Assembly (NCBI GenBank): GCA_963787285.1 | Contig: CAWBCM010000011.1 | Coordinates: 1-64,000, forward strand | Reading direction: 5' to 3' | Origin: JAHEJN01 sp963787285 | Lineage (GTDB): Bacteria > Actinomycetota > Acidimicrobiia > Acidimicrobiales > JAHEJN01 | Length of the DNA stretch: 64,000 nucleotides | Part shown: piece after piece, positions 37,546 through 48,656 of the stretch | How positions within the stretch are numbered: position 1 is the first letter of the stretch | Layout: the number at the start of each line of letters is the position of its first letter | The notes under the pieces: generated by a model | Seen by the model: the letters and a program-made list of their open reading frames with translations, nothing else | Databases searched by the model: none | What the model was told of the DNA's origin: nothing | Program-made: the position numbers and the translations under genes

Positions 37546-37598
37546 CACCGAAATCGGTTTCGGTGACCCCACCCCACCCACCGAAATCGGTTTCGGTG
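37546..37598. repeat. Two tandem copies of a perfect 20-base inverted repeat
   Basis: CACCGAAATCGGTTTCGGTG occurs at 37546-37565 and again at 37579-37598, a period of 33 bases that also repeats the CCCCACCCCAC spacer. Each copy folds into an 8-bp stem with a TCGG tetraloop. A half-site, AAACCGATTTCG, lies at 37620-37631. It sits between convergent genes, so termination is the simplest role, though no T-run is present. Confidence 0.7.
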
Positions 37599-37645
37599 AG
37601 CCCACAGACGAACCGTCACAAACCGATTTCGAGGGTTGCGAGGGG

Positions 37646-38461
37646 TCAGATGCAGATGCCGTCTTCGGTGGCGCCGCGGCGGCAGAGAACGGTGAGCTCC
37701 ACGGATTTCAGACCGAGGTCGGTGGTCGACTCGTCCGACTGGATGAACAGGTGCAGGCGAAAGCCCCGCACCGAGTCGTCGGGCACGTCGACGACGTCGT
37801 AGATCACCTCGATGAGGTCACCTTCGGTGATGTCGCTCACCTGCACCACGAGGGTCGGTGGGTCGTCGGTCGTGAACTGGTCGATGACGACGGCCACCAC
37901 GTCCTCGACCGTGGCGCCGGCGGGAAGCACGCCCTCGTTGTCGGCGGTGACCTGGGCGGTCGCGTCGCCGGTGGCCCCGAGAAATGCCAGGTTGGCGGCG
38001 TCGGCCCAGCCGACGCGGTCGTCGGCGACGATGCCGTACCAGAGCCTGTCGGGCAACAAACAGGCGTCACCGGTCGCGACGAGGTCGTCGCGTGGTGGCT
38101 CGACCGAGTACACCGGGGCATCGGCGTCGGTGAGCGAGGTCTGGAGCGCCAGGCCGCCGTCGAAGGGCACGGCGACCATCGCCAGCACGTCGCCGGCGGC
38201 GGCGAACCCGGCGAAATCGTCACACGGTGCGTCGGTCACCAGCCCGCCGGGCTCGGGGGCGGTCGTCGGCGTCGGGGTCGGCTCGGGCGTGGCGGTCGGT
38301 TCGGCCGTTGGGGTGGCGGTCGGTTCCGGTGTTGGGGTGGCGGTGGGCTCCGGCGTGGGCGTCGCGGTGGGTTCGGCGGCAACCTCGATGGTGGCATCGC
38401 TTCCACACGCCGCGGCGAACAATGCCGCGACGGCGATCAACGGAATCAGACGTGCCGCCAT
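37646..38461 (-). CDS. Lipoprotein with Thr-Pro repeat linker
   Basis: A 271-residue lipoprotein. The signal IPLIAVAALFAAAC ends in a lipobox. About 45 residues of PTATPTPE repeats follow, then a 190-residue domain starting GGLVTDAPCDDFAGFAAAGD. Within it, PDRLWYGIVADDRVGWADAAN resembles an SH3-type strand pattern. Cysteines occur in the domain and at the end (VLCRRGATEDGICI). The function is unknown. ATG 38461 has a GGAGG site. Confidence 0.8.
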   Translation of the reverse strand: MAARLIPLIAVAALFAAACGSDATIEVAAEPTATPTPEPTATPTPEPTATPTAEPTATPEPTPTPTTAPEPGGLVTDAPCDDFAGFAAAGDVLAMVAVPFDGGLALQTSLTDADAPVYSVEPPRDDLVATGDACLLPDRLWYGIVADDRVGWADAANLAFLGATGDATAQVTADNEGVLPAGATVEDVVAVVIDQFTTDDPPTLVVQVSDITEGDLIEVIYDVVDVPDDSVRGFRLHLFIQSDESTTDLGLKSVELTVLCRRGATEDGICI

Positions 38462-38489
38462 TCGCCGACCTCCTCGAAGGGTTTCGAGA

Positions 38490-40148
<1,659 letters not shown>

Positions 40149-40223
40149 GATCCGACCGTACCGCCCTCGTCGATGCTGCGTGATTCCCTCCGTGGGTGGA
40201 GGGCTGCGATAGCTTGGCGGATC

Positions 40224-40709
40224 GTGGTCACCAATCCCGCTGCCGACATCGAACTGCACACCATGAAGGGCGGCACGATCGCGCTGGGCGAGATGGTCAC
40301 CATGTTTCATCTCGCACTGGTGGTGGTCGATCCCTTCACCCACCAGAGCGCCTGGATCCTCCCTACAGCCCAGCGCATCCTGCAGACGTTCAAGGCGGCC
40401 GACGTCCGGGTCGGTTTCGTCGTGACCGGTACCACCGACGACGCACGCGACTTCCTCGGGCCGATCGTCGACGAGTTCCTCGTGTTGGCCGACCCAGAGC
40501 GGAAGCTGGTCAAGTCGCTCGGGCTCGAGACCCTGCCGGCGTGGGTGCACATCGATCACCTCTTGCAGGTCGAGGCGTCGGCGCAGGGATGGCACCCCGA
40601 CGATTGGCGTGCAGCAGCCGAGCATCTCGCCGAGCGCATGGACTGGACCCGCCCCACCATTCCCGATGCGGGCGATCCGGTGCCCTTCAGCGGTTCACCC
40701 GCCAGCTGA
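40224..40709 (+). CDS. Thioredoxin-fold-like hypothetical protein
   Basis: A 161-residue soluble protein. MKGGTIALGEMVTMFHLALV, LPTAQRILQTFKAADVRVGF and GLETLPAWVHID have the strand-helix pattern of redoxins, but no CxxC or peroxidatic Cys is present, so it would be non-redox. GTG 40224 is chosen; upstream readings run into the fumA promoter region. It is divergent from fumA. Confidence 0.65.
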   Translation: MVTNPAADIELHTMKGGTIALGEMVTMFHLALVVVDPFTHQSAWILPTAQRILQTFKAADVRVGFVVTGTTDDARDFLGPIVDEFLVLADPERKLVKSLGLETLPAWVHIDHLLQVEASAQGWHPDDWRAAAEHLAERMDWTRPTIPDAGDPVPFSGSPAS

Positions 40710-40793
40710 GTCGCCGCTCACCATCCGGGCCGTGGGCACGTTTGCCCACGGCGGGATCGCTCAGGACGAGGTTCGGGCGACCGATGGGAATGG

Positions 40794-43019
40794 ATGTCTG
40801 GTCCGACTCGTGGCGCATCGGAGCACCACAACGCCTCGTGGGCGTCATCGCCGGTAGCGGCGCACGCCGTGCGCGTCGGCGCCTTCGTCGCTCCCATCGT
40901 GGCCACGTGGTTCGCCATACGGCTGGCGTCGGGCTGGTTCTACCGGCCGGTGGGGTGGGCCGGTTTCGTGTTGTGGTGCCTCCAGGCGATAGCGCTGGCC
41001 ATGGTCGTCGGGGTGCTCACCGATCACGTGACCCGTCGCTTCGTGCCGCTCGCGTCCCTTCTCGCCATGTCGCTCACCTTCCCCGACCACGCTCCGTCGC
41101 GCTTCGGCATCGCGCTACGAGCGGGGACGATGGGCAAGCTCCAGGACCGCCTCGACGATTGGAACGCCACGGGGCTGAGCGCCGACGAGGCCACGGCGGC
41201 GGCCCAGGCGGTCGAGCTGGTGACCCTTCTCGGTCGTCATGAGCGTCTCACCCGCGGTCACACCGAGCGCGTTCGCGCCCACGCCGACCTGATCGCGCAG
41301 GAGATGGGGGTGAGCGAGGTCGACCGACAGAAGCTGGCCTGGGCGTCGCTGCTCCACGACATCGGCAAGCTCACCGTGCCCGCAGAGATCCTGAACAAGA
41401 ACGGCCGCCCGACCGACGAGGAGTGGCGAATCCTCCAGAACCATCCCGCGGCCGGCGAGGCCTTCATCGAGCCCCTGGCCGACTGGCTCGGCGACTGGCG
41501 TTACGCCACCTCGCAACACCACGAACGGTGGGACGGCCGCGGCTACCCCTACGGTCTGGCCGGCAACGACATCTCTCTCGCCGGGCGAATAGTGGCCGTG
41601 GCCGACGCCTTCGACGTGATCACCTCGAAACGGTCGTACAAGGAGCCGATGAGCGCCGAGGCGGCCCGTCGTGAGATGGTCGCCTGCTCGGGGGCCCAGT
41701 TCGATCCGGCGGTCGTGCGCGCCCTGCTCAACGTGTCGCTGAACAAGCAGCGAGGTGCTGCGTGGATGGCGTGGCTGCTCGAGCTACCCGGCGCGGCGAA
41801 CGTGGCGCGGGCGGTGTCGTCGGTGCCGACGGCCGCAGCGGCGTCGGTGGTGGCGCTCGGCGCGACGGTGGCCGTCCCGCCGCCCGATGTCGGTCCGCCC
41901 GAGAACCTCGCGTTCGACGGGCAGGTGATCGAGCTCGACGAGGCCGGGAACCTCGAGGAGCCCACGGATCCTTTCGTGATCCCGACCCCGACCCCAACTC
42001 CGCCGGCTCGGCGCAATCGAACAGGACTGCGGGCCCGACGCCGACGCCGGCCGAGCGCCCGACCGGATTCGTCATACCGACGCCGACGCCGGCCGAGCGC
42101 ACCGACGGCCAATGGGTGGGTGATCCCGACTCCGACGCCGACACCACGACCGTCGCGCGGCACGCAGCCGGACCGCGACGACTCGACGCCCACCCCGACG
42201 CCCGGGTTGACTTCGCCACCGCTCCCGACTCCGCCCGTCTCCCGACCCCTCCTCCCGTGCCCACCCCGCCGGTGATTCCGACTCCGACCCCTGCCGACAC
42301 CCATGCCGACACCGACGCCGACGCCGACACCCAACCCCCACCGACGCCGACGCCCGACGACTGCGCGGCATTGTTGGGCGGACGAGCTCGAGCTGGCCGG
42401 GGGCTATCTGGTGGGGTGCGATCTGACCGGCATCGACATCGACGGCCTCGACCTCACCGGGGCCAACCTCACCGGCGCCAACCTCACCGAAGCGAGGATC
42501 ACCGAGTTCAGTCTCGACGGGGCGATTCTCGTCGGTGCCGATCTGAGCGGAGCAAACCTGACTCAGGGTTCGCTGGTCGGCGCGAACGCGACGGACGTCG
42601 ATGCTCGCGGACTCTGGCTCACCCAGGTCTCGTTGAGTTTCGCCACGTTGACCGGCAGTGACTTCAGCGATGCCGACTTCGTCGGTGTCGACTTCAACGA
42701 CGCGGTCATCGATGGCGCCGACTTCTCTCGGGCTTGGCTCGGAGGCGTGAGGTTCCTGAGAACTAGCGCAGTCTCGGCGGTGTTCACCGATGCGTACATG
42801 AGGCATACCCGCCTCGACAACGCCGACTTCACCCGCGCGGTTCTCGATGGTGCCGACCTCCGCCACGCGGTGGTTGCGAACACCACGATCGACCAGGCCA
42901 GCTTGGTCGAGACGTCATTCCGACAAGCCACAGGTGCACCACTGTCGCCGGGCACGGCGTACCACCAGAGCACCGTGTGTCCCGACAACAGCATCTCCAA
43001 CGTCACCTGCTGGCCGTAG
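40794..43019 (+). CDS. HD-GYP-like phosphohydrolase with Thr-Pro linker and pentapeptide repeats (frameshifts in linker)
   Basis: Residues 1-90 hold membrane helices (FVAPIVATWFAIRLAS, FVLWCLQAIALAMVVGVL). Residues 130-310 form an HD-GYP-like domain with RHERLTRGHTERVR, LLHDIGKLTVP, HHERWDGRGYPYG and ADAFDVITSKRSYKEP. From 41985 the DNA encodes TPTPTPAE repeats spread over three frames. From about 42375 an acidic segment leads into some 25 pentapeptide units (DLTGANLTGANLTEA, GADLSGANL). The repeat linker continues into both halves, so one 740-residue protein is likely, with at least two compensating indels near 41995-42375. The role may be cyclic-di-nucleotide hydrolysis; the pentapeptide part is unassigned. 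The two halves may instead be separate genes. Confidence 0.6.
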
Positions 43020-43027
43020 TCGGCGAG

Positions 43028-44038
43028 TCAGCCGGCGGCCAGTGCCTCGATGTCGGGCTGCCAGCCGCAGCGGACCCGGTGGGGGGCGAAGCCCATCGCC
43101 ACGTTGATCGCCAACATGGCATCGTTGTCGGTCGCGTTCTCGGTGATCAGACGGGTCACGTCGGGCGCATCGGCGCGGAGCCGCTCCCACATGGACGCCT
43201 TCAGCCACCGACCGAGCCCACGGCCCCGATGGTCGGGCAGGACCCCGGTGTCGGCCTGCCATGACCGCTCGGGATCGAGCAGATCGATCCACACGGCCGT
43301 GAACCCGCCGATCGCACCCGAGGGGTCGACGGCCGCGGTGACCCACGACTCGCGGCCCGACGCCCTCACCCATTCGCCGAACTGCTCGATCTCCGATTCG
43401 TCGTCGAGACCCTTCTCGAAGTCGAGTGTCCCCATCGGAGCGTCGTTCATCGCGTCGCGAGCCAGACGAAACGTCGACAGCAGCTCGTCGGGCGGTGAAC
43501 CGCACCAGTGCACGAGGCGGTAGTCGGCCGCCCGTTCGCGGCGATCGGCGATCCACCGGGCCATCAGCGCTTCGTCGACGGCGGCGACGTCGAGACGGCT
43601 CTCGCGTTCGCGGTAGCCGATGTCGACGCCGTGTCGGCGCCAGAACGCCTCGGTGGCGGCCGACTCGACGCCATAGGTCAACAGCTTGGTGCGCTCGTCG
43701 GCGAGGAACGCACGAGCGGTGGCCCGGGCGAGCGCGGTGCCGATGCCGCGGCGACGTCGATCGGGATGCACGACGACCGAGCTCTCCCCGAGATCGCGGT
43801 TGCGGCGGCCGTACCAGTGCCAGCGCTCGGCGAGACCCGCGGCGACGCCGTCCTCCCAGGCGATCAACGCCCGCTGCTCGGCGATCGGGGTGGAGGCGGT
43901 GAGATCGAGGAGAACCCGCTGATCGGAAGCCGGCGGGTCGTCGGGATCGAGCTCGGCGTCGACGGCATGCTGGAGCGCGACTACCGACGCGAGCTCGTCG
44001 GGGGGACAGGCGGGCGACAGGGGGCGGATCTCGATCAC
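43028..44038 (-). CDS. Double-domain GNAT acetyltransferase
   Basis: A 336-residue protein with two GNAT folds, as in MshD-type enzymes. The first domain has VVVHPDRRRRGIGTALARAT, the acetyl-CoA loop. The second has TGVLPDHRGRGLGRWLKASM and NDAMLAINVAMGFAP. The acceptor is unknown; mycothiol synthase is one possibility, but the match is generic. It converges on the pentapeptide gene with a 9-base gap and is divergent from the MFS gene. Confidence 0.88.
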   Translation of the reverse strand: MIEIRPLSPACPPDELASVVALQHAVDAELDPDDPPASDQRVLLDLTASTPIAEQRALIAWEDGVAAGLAERWHWYGRRNRDLGESSVVVHPDRRRRGIGTALARATARAFLADERTKLLTYGVESAATEAFWRRHGVDIGYRERESRLDVAAVDEALMARWIADRRERAADYRLVHWCGSPPDELLSTFRLARDAMNDAPMGTLDFEKGLDDESEIEQFGEWVRASGRESWVTAAVDPSGAIGGFTAVWIDLLDPERSWQADTGVLPDHRGRGLGRWLKASMWERLRADAPDVTRLITENATDNDAMLAINVAMGFAPHRVRCGWQPDIEALAAG

Positions 44039-44102
44039 GGTGACCGAGTCTCGTCGGGGAAAGTCCCACGAGTCGAGCGAGTTTCGTGGCTAGCCTCCGG
44101 CG

Positions 44103-45350
44103 ATGCCCGTCGACACCCTGAAGCCGAGCCTCATGCCGCGCTCCCGAGTGCTGACGCTCGGGCTGCTCACCGCGGTCCTCGCCTCCGGGTACGGCGTGAT
44201 GTTCACGGTGCTCGACGACTTCCGCGACGACTACGGCATCAACGAGAGCATGCTCGGCGTGATCGTCGGCATCGGCTTCTTCTCGTCGTTCCTCGCCCAG
44301 ATCCTGATCGCCCCTGTGGCCGACCGTGGTCATGCCAGGAAGCTGTTGGTGGCGGCCATGCTCGTCACCGTCGTCGGCCTGTTGGGAATGGCGTGGGCCA
44401 CCACGTTGGTGCCGCTCCTCACCGCTCGTTTCGTGATGGGCCTCGGTATCGGCGCGGCCGTGCCGGCCGTGCGGCGCATCGTCATCGTCGGCGACCCCGA
44501 CAACCTCGGTACGAACCTGGGCCTGTTGTTGTCGGCCGACGTCACCGGCTTCGCCGCCGGGCCGGCGGTGTCGGCGGTACTGGTCCCCGCCTTCGGGCTC
44601 GCGGCGCCGTTCCTCGCCATCGCCGGCGCAACGGTCGCCTGCCTGCCGGTGGTGTTGGCGATGCGCGTGGACGAGGCCGCGGTGCCCGATGTCGGCGCCG
44701 CGGTGCCGGCACGCTTCGCCTTCGATCTCTTCGCGTCCCGGCCCTTCGTTGCCATTGCGTTCATGGGAGCCGCGGTCTTCATGATGATCGGCACCTTCGA
44801 CGCACTGTGGGCGGTCGTACTGGCCGACCTCGATGCCAGCGACCTGGTGGCCAACCTCGGCATTTCGGTGTTCGCCCTGCCACTCATCTTCCTCGGGGCC
44901 ACCGGCGGACGACTGGCCCAGCGGGTGGGTCCGTTCCGACTCGGAACTCTCGGCATCCTCATCGGCGCCGGCTTCATGTTCCTCTACGGAGTCATGCCCA
45001 CCGGCGGCGCCATGTTGGCCATCGGCATCGTGCATGCCGTTTTCGACGGCCTCACGGTGGCCAGCAGCGGCGTCGCAACGGCGCTGGTGGTGCCCGGCGA
45101 GAGGCAGGCCAGCGCCCAGGGCATGATCGGCGCCGTCGAGACGCTGGTGGGTGCCGCCACGGCGATTCTCGCAGGGGTGTTGTACGACTTCTTCGGTCGC
45201 GTCACGGCCTACACGGTCTGCGCCGCCACGATGGTGAGCCTGGCCGCCGTGGCGTGGTGGCTGGCCGGCCCGCAGTGGCGGGCTCGACGGGTCGATTCCG
45301 AGGTCGAACCGTTGCGTGATCCGGCTGCGGCCGTGACCGGACACGCCTGA
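44103..45350 (+). CDS. MFS transporter
   Basis: A 415-residue membrane protein with about twelve helices. The loop motif between helices 2 and 3 appears as APVADRGHARKLL, and RFVMGLGIGAAVPAVRR marks helix 4-5. The C-terminal half includes GGRLAQRVGPFRLG and a final WWLAGPQWRARR. The substrate cannot be inferred. It stands alone between divergent and convergent neighbours. Confidence 0.9.
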   Translation: MPVDTLKPSLMPRSRVLTLGLLTAVLASGYGVMFTVLDDFRDDYGINESMLGVIVGIGFFSSFLAQILIAPVADRGHARKLLVAAMLVTVVGLLGMAWATTLVPLLTARFVMGLGIGAAVPAVRRIVIVGDPDNLGTNLGLLLSADVTGFAAGPAVSAVLVPAFGLAAPFLAIAGATVACLPVVLAMRVDEAAVPDVGAAVPARFAFDLFASRPFVAIAFMGAAVFMMIGTFDALWAVVLADLDASDLVANLGISVFALPLIFLGATGGRLAQRVGPFRLGTLGILIGAGFMFLYGVMPTGGAMLAIGIVHAVFDGLTVASSGVATALVVPGERQASAQGMIGAVETLVGAATAILAGVLYDFFGRVTAYTVCAATMVSLAAVAWWLAGPQWRARRVDSEVEPLRDPAAAVTGHA

Positions 45351-45374
45351 GCGGGCAAGGTCGGGCTTCGGGGC

Positions 45375-45917
45375 TCAGATGGCGTGGGTGGCCAATGCGT
45401 AGCTCAGCGCGGCGAAGCTCAGTCCGTCGGAGATCCGACCGGTGGTGAGCAGCGCTCTCAGCGATTCCACGTCGTGCCACACGATTCGGGTGGCCTCGTT
45501 GTTGTCGGTCGGCGGGCCGACGTGGGAGGGGGAGTGCGACGTGAATATGTGGAACCGCTGGTCGGTGATGCCGTTGCCGGGGTGGAAGGCACACAGGGGC
45601 GTGACCTCGCCCGGATCCCATCCCGACTCCTCGATGGCCTCGCGACGGGCCGCAACGGCGGGTGTCTCGCCGGCATCGATCTTGCCGGCGGGGATCTCCC
45701 AGCCCCACGTGTCGGTGATGAAGCGGTGGCGGTAGAGCAGCAGCACCTCTTCGTCGTGCACGAGGAGACAACCAGCCGCCTGGTTGGGCATCCGCACCAC
45801 GTGGTGGTCGACCTGGGTGCCGTCGGGCATCACCACGTCGGCCAGGACGAGGTTCACCCAGTCGCTTCGATAGATGGGGGTCTCGCCCCGATTGAGCCAC
45901 TGGCCCTCGACGGTCAT
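45375..45917 (-). CDS. NUDIX hydrolase
   Basis: A 180-residue NUDIX protein of the ADP-ribose pyrophosphatase type. The box is GKIDAGETP followed by REAIEESGW. LLLYRHRFITDTWGWEIPAG before it is typical of ADPRase relatives. ATG 45917 overlaps the stop of the DUF3052 gene as ATGA, which fixes the start over an upstream in-frame ATG. Confidence 0.9.
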   Translation of the reverse strand: MTVEGQWLNRGETPIYRSDWVNLVLADVVMPDGTQVDHHVVRMPNQAAGCLLVHDEEVLLLYRHRFITDTWGWEIPAGKIDAGETPAVAARREAIEESGWDPGEVTPLCAFHPGNGITDQRFHIFTSHSPSHVGPPTDNNEATRIVWHDVESLRALLTTGRISDGLSFAALSYALATHAI

Positions 45918-46330
45918 CGGCGATTCTCCCGACGGTGCACCACTCGAAGACCCGACCACACCTCGGAGATGGCGCACACCTTGTTGTCGACCAGGCCGGT
46001 CGGCAGCACCACGTCGCGTACCGTGTCCTCGGTGATGTCGGTGGGCACACCGCTCGACTTCTTGGGCCAGGCGATCCAGAGCCCCCCGTCGGGGAAGATG
46101 GCGCGGCTCATGGTGGGGAGCCGTCGCTCGAATGCCGCCCGACGGTCGAAGAAGGCAACGACCACGTCGGGTTTGCGGCGAAGGTCGGTGCGGGCTTCGG
46201 CCCCCTCGGGCAGTGGGTCGAGCCAGTCGTGGATCTCAGCGGGTGCGCCGAGCACGGCGACGACGTGATCGGGTTCGATCCCGAGCTTCTTCGGCAGGGG
46301 AGTGCCCGAATAGCCGGCGGTCGTGCTCAC
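45914..46330 (-). CDS. DUF3052-family protein
   Basis: A 138-residue soluble protein. AGYSGTPLPKKLGIEPDHVV, FFDRRAAFERRLPTMSRAIF and GGLWIAWPKKSSGVPTDITE are the recognisable family segments, with VRDVVLPTGLVDNKVCAI at the end. The family is widespread in actinobacteria without a known reaction. It is coupled to the NUDIX gene by ATGA. Confidence 0.9.
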   Translation of the reverse strand: MSTTAGYSGTPLPKKLGIEPDHVVAVLGAPAEIHDWLDPLPEGAEARTDLRRKPDVVVAFFDRRAAFERRLPTMSRAIFPDGGLWIAWPKKSSGVPTDITEDTVRDVVLPTGLVDNKVCAISEVWSGLRVVHRRENRR

Positions 46331-46410
46331 GGCGCGACCCTACGTGATCGATTCGCCCTCCGTGTGGTGGAGGCCGCTACCATCGCTCATCGCCCAGGCG
46401 GGAGCAGACG

Positions 46411-48558
46411 ATGGTCAACGAGGGTCGAGCAGGTCGGTCGACGGTGGTGTGGCGAGCCGTGGCGGTTGCGGCCGCGTGGACGGTGGTGGTCGCCGGATGC
46501 GGCGGGGGAACCGATGACGCCAGTCCTGCGCCGACCGCGCCGGCCGAGGCGAACTCCCAGTCGACACCCGAACCCGAGGCGACCGTGTCGCTCGACGAGC
46601 TGACCGAGCGCGCACTCGACGACGAAGCGGGCGCCACAGTGGAGCTCGCCCTTGCCCAGTTCGCGCTCGACTTCGGCCCCGTCGACGGAGCGCCGAAGGT
46701 GTCGTTCGACGAGGCAGCGCCCGCCACCGGCACCGCCACGCTCCACGACATCGCTCGCGTGTGGGACGACCTCGACATCGCTCAACAGACCCAGATCGCC
46801 GAGGCGCTCGATCGCGAGAAAGCGGCGTCGACCTTGCTCGGGTCCGTCGATGGCGCCGACCCGACGGTTCCGGTGCCCGACGGCGACGATCCGTTCGCCG
46901 ACCTCGGCGACGACGGCGAAGTGGAGGATGAGGAAGAGGCACTTGCGCCCGCCGACGGTGCCCCCGAGGTGGTGCTTGCCGCCTATTCCGGTCCGGCCGG
47001 CGGTCCGTTGACCGACGACGAGGTGTTGGCCGTCGCTCGCACCTCGGCGGTGTGGCTGGTGGGTCGCCTCGGCGGGTCGCTCAACTTCGACATCTCCTCC
47101 GCTCCGGCCGGGGAGGCCGCGACGCGCACGCTCGACGCCGTCACCTACGACACGTTCTTCCTGCCGGGCGAGGTGATCGCCGGCGCCGCCACCACCGGCC
47201 GCTGCACCATCACCGTGTACCGGCGCCCGTACATGACCGGCGATCGGCTGGAATCGGTGATCGCCCACGAGGCGTTCCACTGCTGGACGGTCCTCAACAG
47301 CCCGAACGACGGCGACTACCTGCGGTTCCCGCCCTGGTTCCACGAGGGCCTGGCCACCTGGGTGGGCGAGGAGATGGCCCGTGGATCGTCGTTCGGCCAA
47401 CACTGGTCGCCGCCGTTCTTCGACCTGGCTACGTTCCCGCTCTACCGGGCGAAGTATCGGGCCTTCGCGTTCTTCGGGCAGGTCGCCGCCCTGAGGGGAG
47501 GTCCAACGGCCTTGTTCGATGCCATTCCGGCGATGGTCGCCGCCGCGCCGAACGGCAACTCCGCCGCCTTGACCGAGATCCTCGACGGGCTCGACCCCGA
47601 ACAGATCGCACAGGTAGCGTCGTCGGCTGCGCGCGAGCCCGGCTGGGGAACCGGTTGGGACTTCTCCTCAGCCGGCCTCACCGCCGATGGCCGCCGCCCG
47701 CAGCCTCGGCCCGTCCGCACCTCCACGGGAAATGCCGAGACCGCCCGGCCCGGCGAACAGACCATCGTGGAGTTCGACCTCGAGCCGCCTGCCGGTTCCG
47801 ACGGTTCGTGGGTGCTCCATCTCGAGGCCGCCGGTCTCACGAACAACCGGTGGAGCTCGGGCGACACGTTCGCGACCACCTCGCCCACCGCGGAGGATTG
47901 GTGCGTCGGCGGCGACTGCGTCTGTCCCGATGGTTCGAAACCCGCGGGTGAGCTCGCGCCGGTACCCGACGGGAGCACCGCGCTCGTCTCGGCGCTCACC
48001 GGGCCGCCCGACGCCGTCTCCAGCATCGAGCTCTCGTTCTCGAACTTCGACGACCTGTGCGACGACGAACCCGAGCCCGAGCCATCGGGCGAGACCCCCG
48101 GCGGACTCACGGGCACCTGGCGCGCCTCGAACGAGGCGCTGAAAGGGGCGTTCGCCCAGGCCTTCGCCGACCTCGGCGACGGGTTCGGCGTGGGTGCCGT
48201 CAGCGGCGACGTGATCATGACCATTGCCGGCGACGGCACCGGCACTGTCACCTACACCGCTGTCACCCTGTTCTTCGAGGACTCGCCGGTCGACACCATC
48301 ATCCTCGACGGGCGCGGCGACTTCGCCTGGAGCATCGACGGCGAAGGCGCCTTCACGGTGCGTGGCACCAGCTTCCAGATGGCGGCGAACAGCCCGGCAT
48401 TCGGCGAGCTCCCCTTGGTGATTCCCGAGACGTCGGCGCTGGGCGGCGCCACCAGTCGCTACAGCATCAGCCCGCCCACCGGCGAGCTGATCCTCGTGCA
48501 ACTCGACGCCACCGCGACGAACAACACCTTCTTCCCGAACGTCTGGTTCCGCCAGTAG
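46411..48558 (+). CDS. Lipoprotein zinc metallopeptidase (peptidase MA-like)
   Basis: A 715-residue exported lipoprotein; the signal ends AWTVVVAGCGGG. After an acidic linker, the gluzincin-type active site is IAHEAFHCW, with H286 and H290, and the third ligand Glu is in WFHEGLATWVGEE. The C-terminal 300 residues form beta-rich domains, including a Cys-paired WCVGGDCVCPDGS loop and a final segment from GLTGTWRAS that looks like a lipocalin-type or ligand-binding barrel. The substrate is unknown. ATG 46411 has GGGAG. A similar small lipoprotein follows. Confidence 0.82.
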   Translation: MVNEGRAGRSTVVWRAVAVAAAWTVVVAGCGGGTDDASPAPTAPAEANSQSTPEPEATVSLDELTERALDDEAGATVELALAQFALDFGPVDGAPKVSFDEAAPATGTATLHDIARVWDDLDIAQQTQIAEALDREKAASTLLGSVDGADPTVPVPDGDDPFADLGDDGEVEDEEEALAPADGAPEVVLAAYSGPAGGPLTDDEVLAVARTSAVWLVGRLGGSLNFDISSAPAGEAATRTLDAVTYDTFFLPGEVIAGAATTGRCTITVYRRPYMTGDRLESVIAHEAFHCWTVLNSPNDGDYLRFPPWFHEGLATWVGEEMARGSSFGQHWSPPFFDLATFPLYRAKYRAFAFFGQVAALRGGPTALFDAIPAMVAAAPNGNSAALTEILDGLDPEQIAQVASSAAREPGWGTGWDFSSAGLTADGRRPQPRPVRTSTGNAETARPGEQTIVEFDLEPPAGSDGSWVLHLEAAGLTNNRWSSGDTFATTSPTAEDWCVGGDCVCPDGSKPAGELAPVPDGSTALVSALTGPPDAVSSIELSFSNFDDLCDDEPEPEPSGETPGGLTGTWRASNEALKGAFAQAFADLGDGFGVGAVSGDVIMTIAGDGTGTVTYTAVTLFFEDSPVDTIILDGRGDFAWSIDGEGAFTVRGTSFQMAANSPAFGELPLVIPETSALGGATSRYSISPPTGELILVQLDATATNNTFFPNVWFRQ

Positions 48559-48656
48559 CCGTCGAGTCCTGTCACCGAAGCAGTGACTCACGAATCGAGT
48601 CATCGAAGAAGCGAACATCCACGAAGAAGTCTGCTCATCTCGAAGGGATCCCCATT

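Noticed and set aside
37546..37631. CRISPR-like repeat
   Set aside because: Only two copies, the repeat is a complete palindrome, the spacer is also repeated, and no cas genes are nearby.
42915..45344. 809-codon minus-strand open frame
   Set aside because: Covers the MFS gene in antisense and the GNAT gene in another frame; its composition is non-native.
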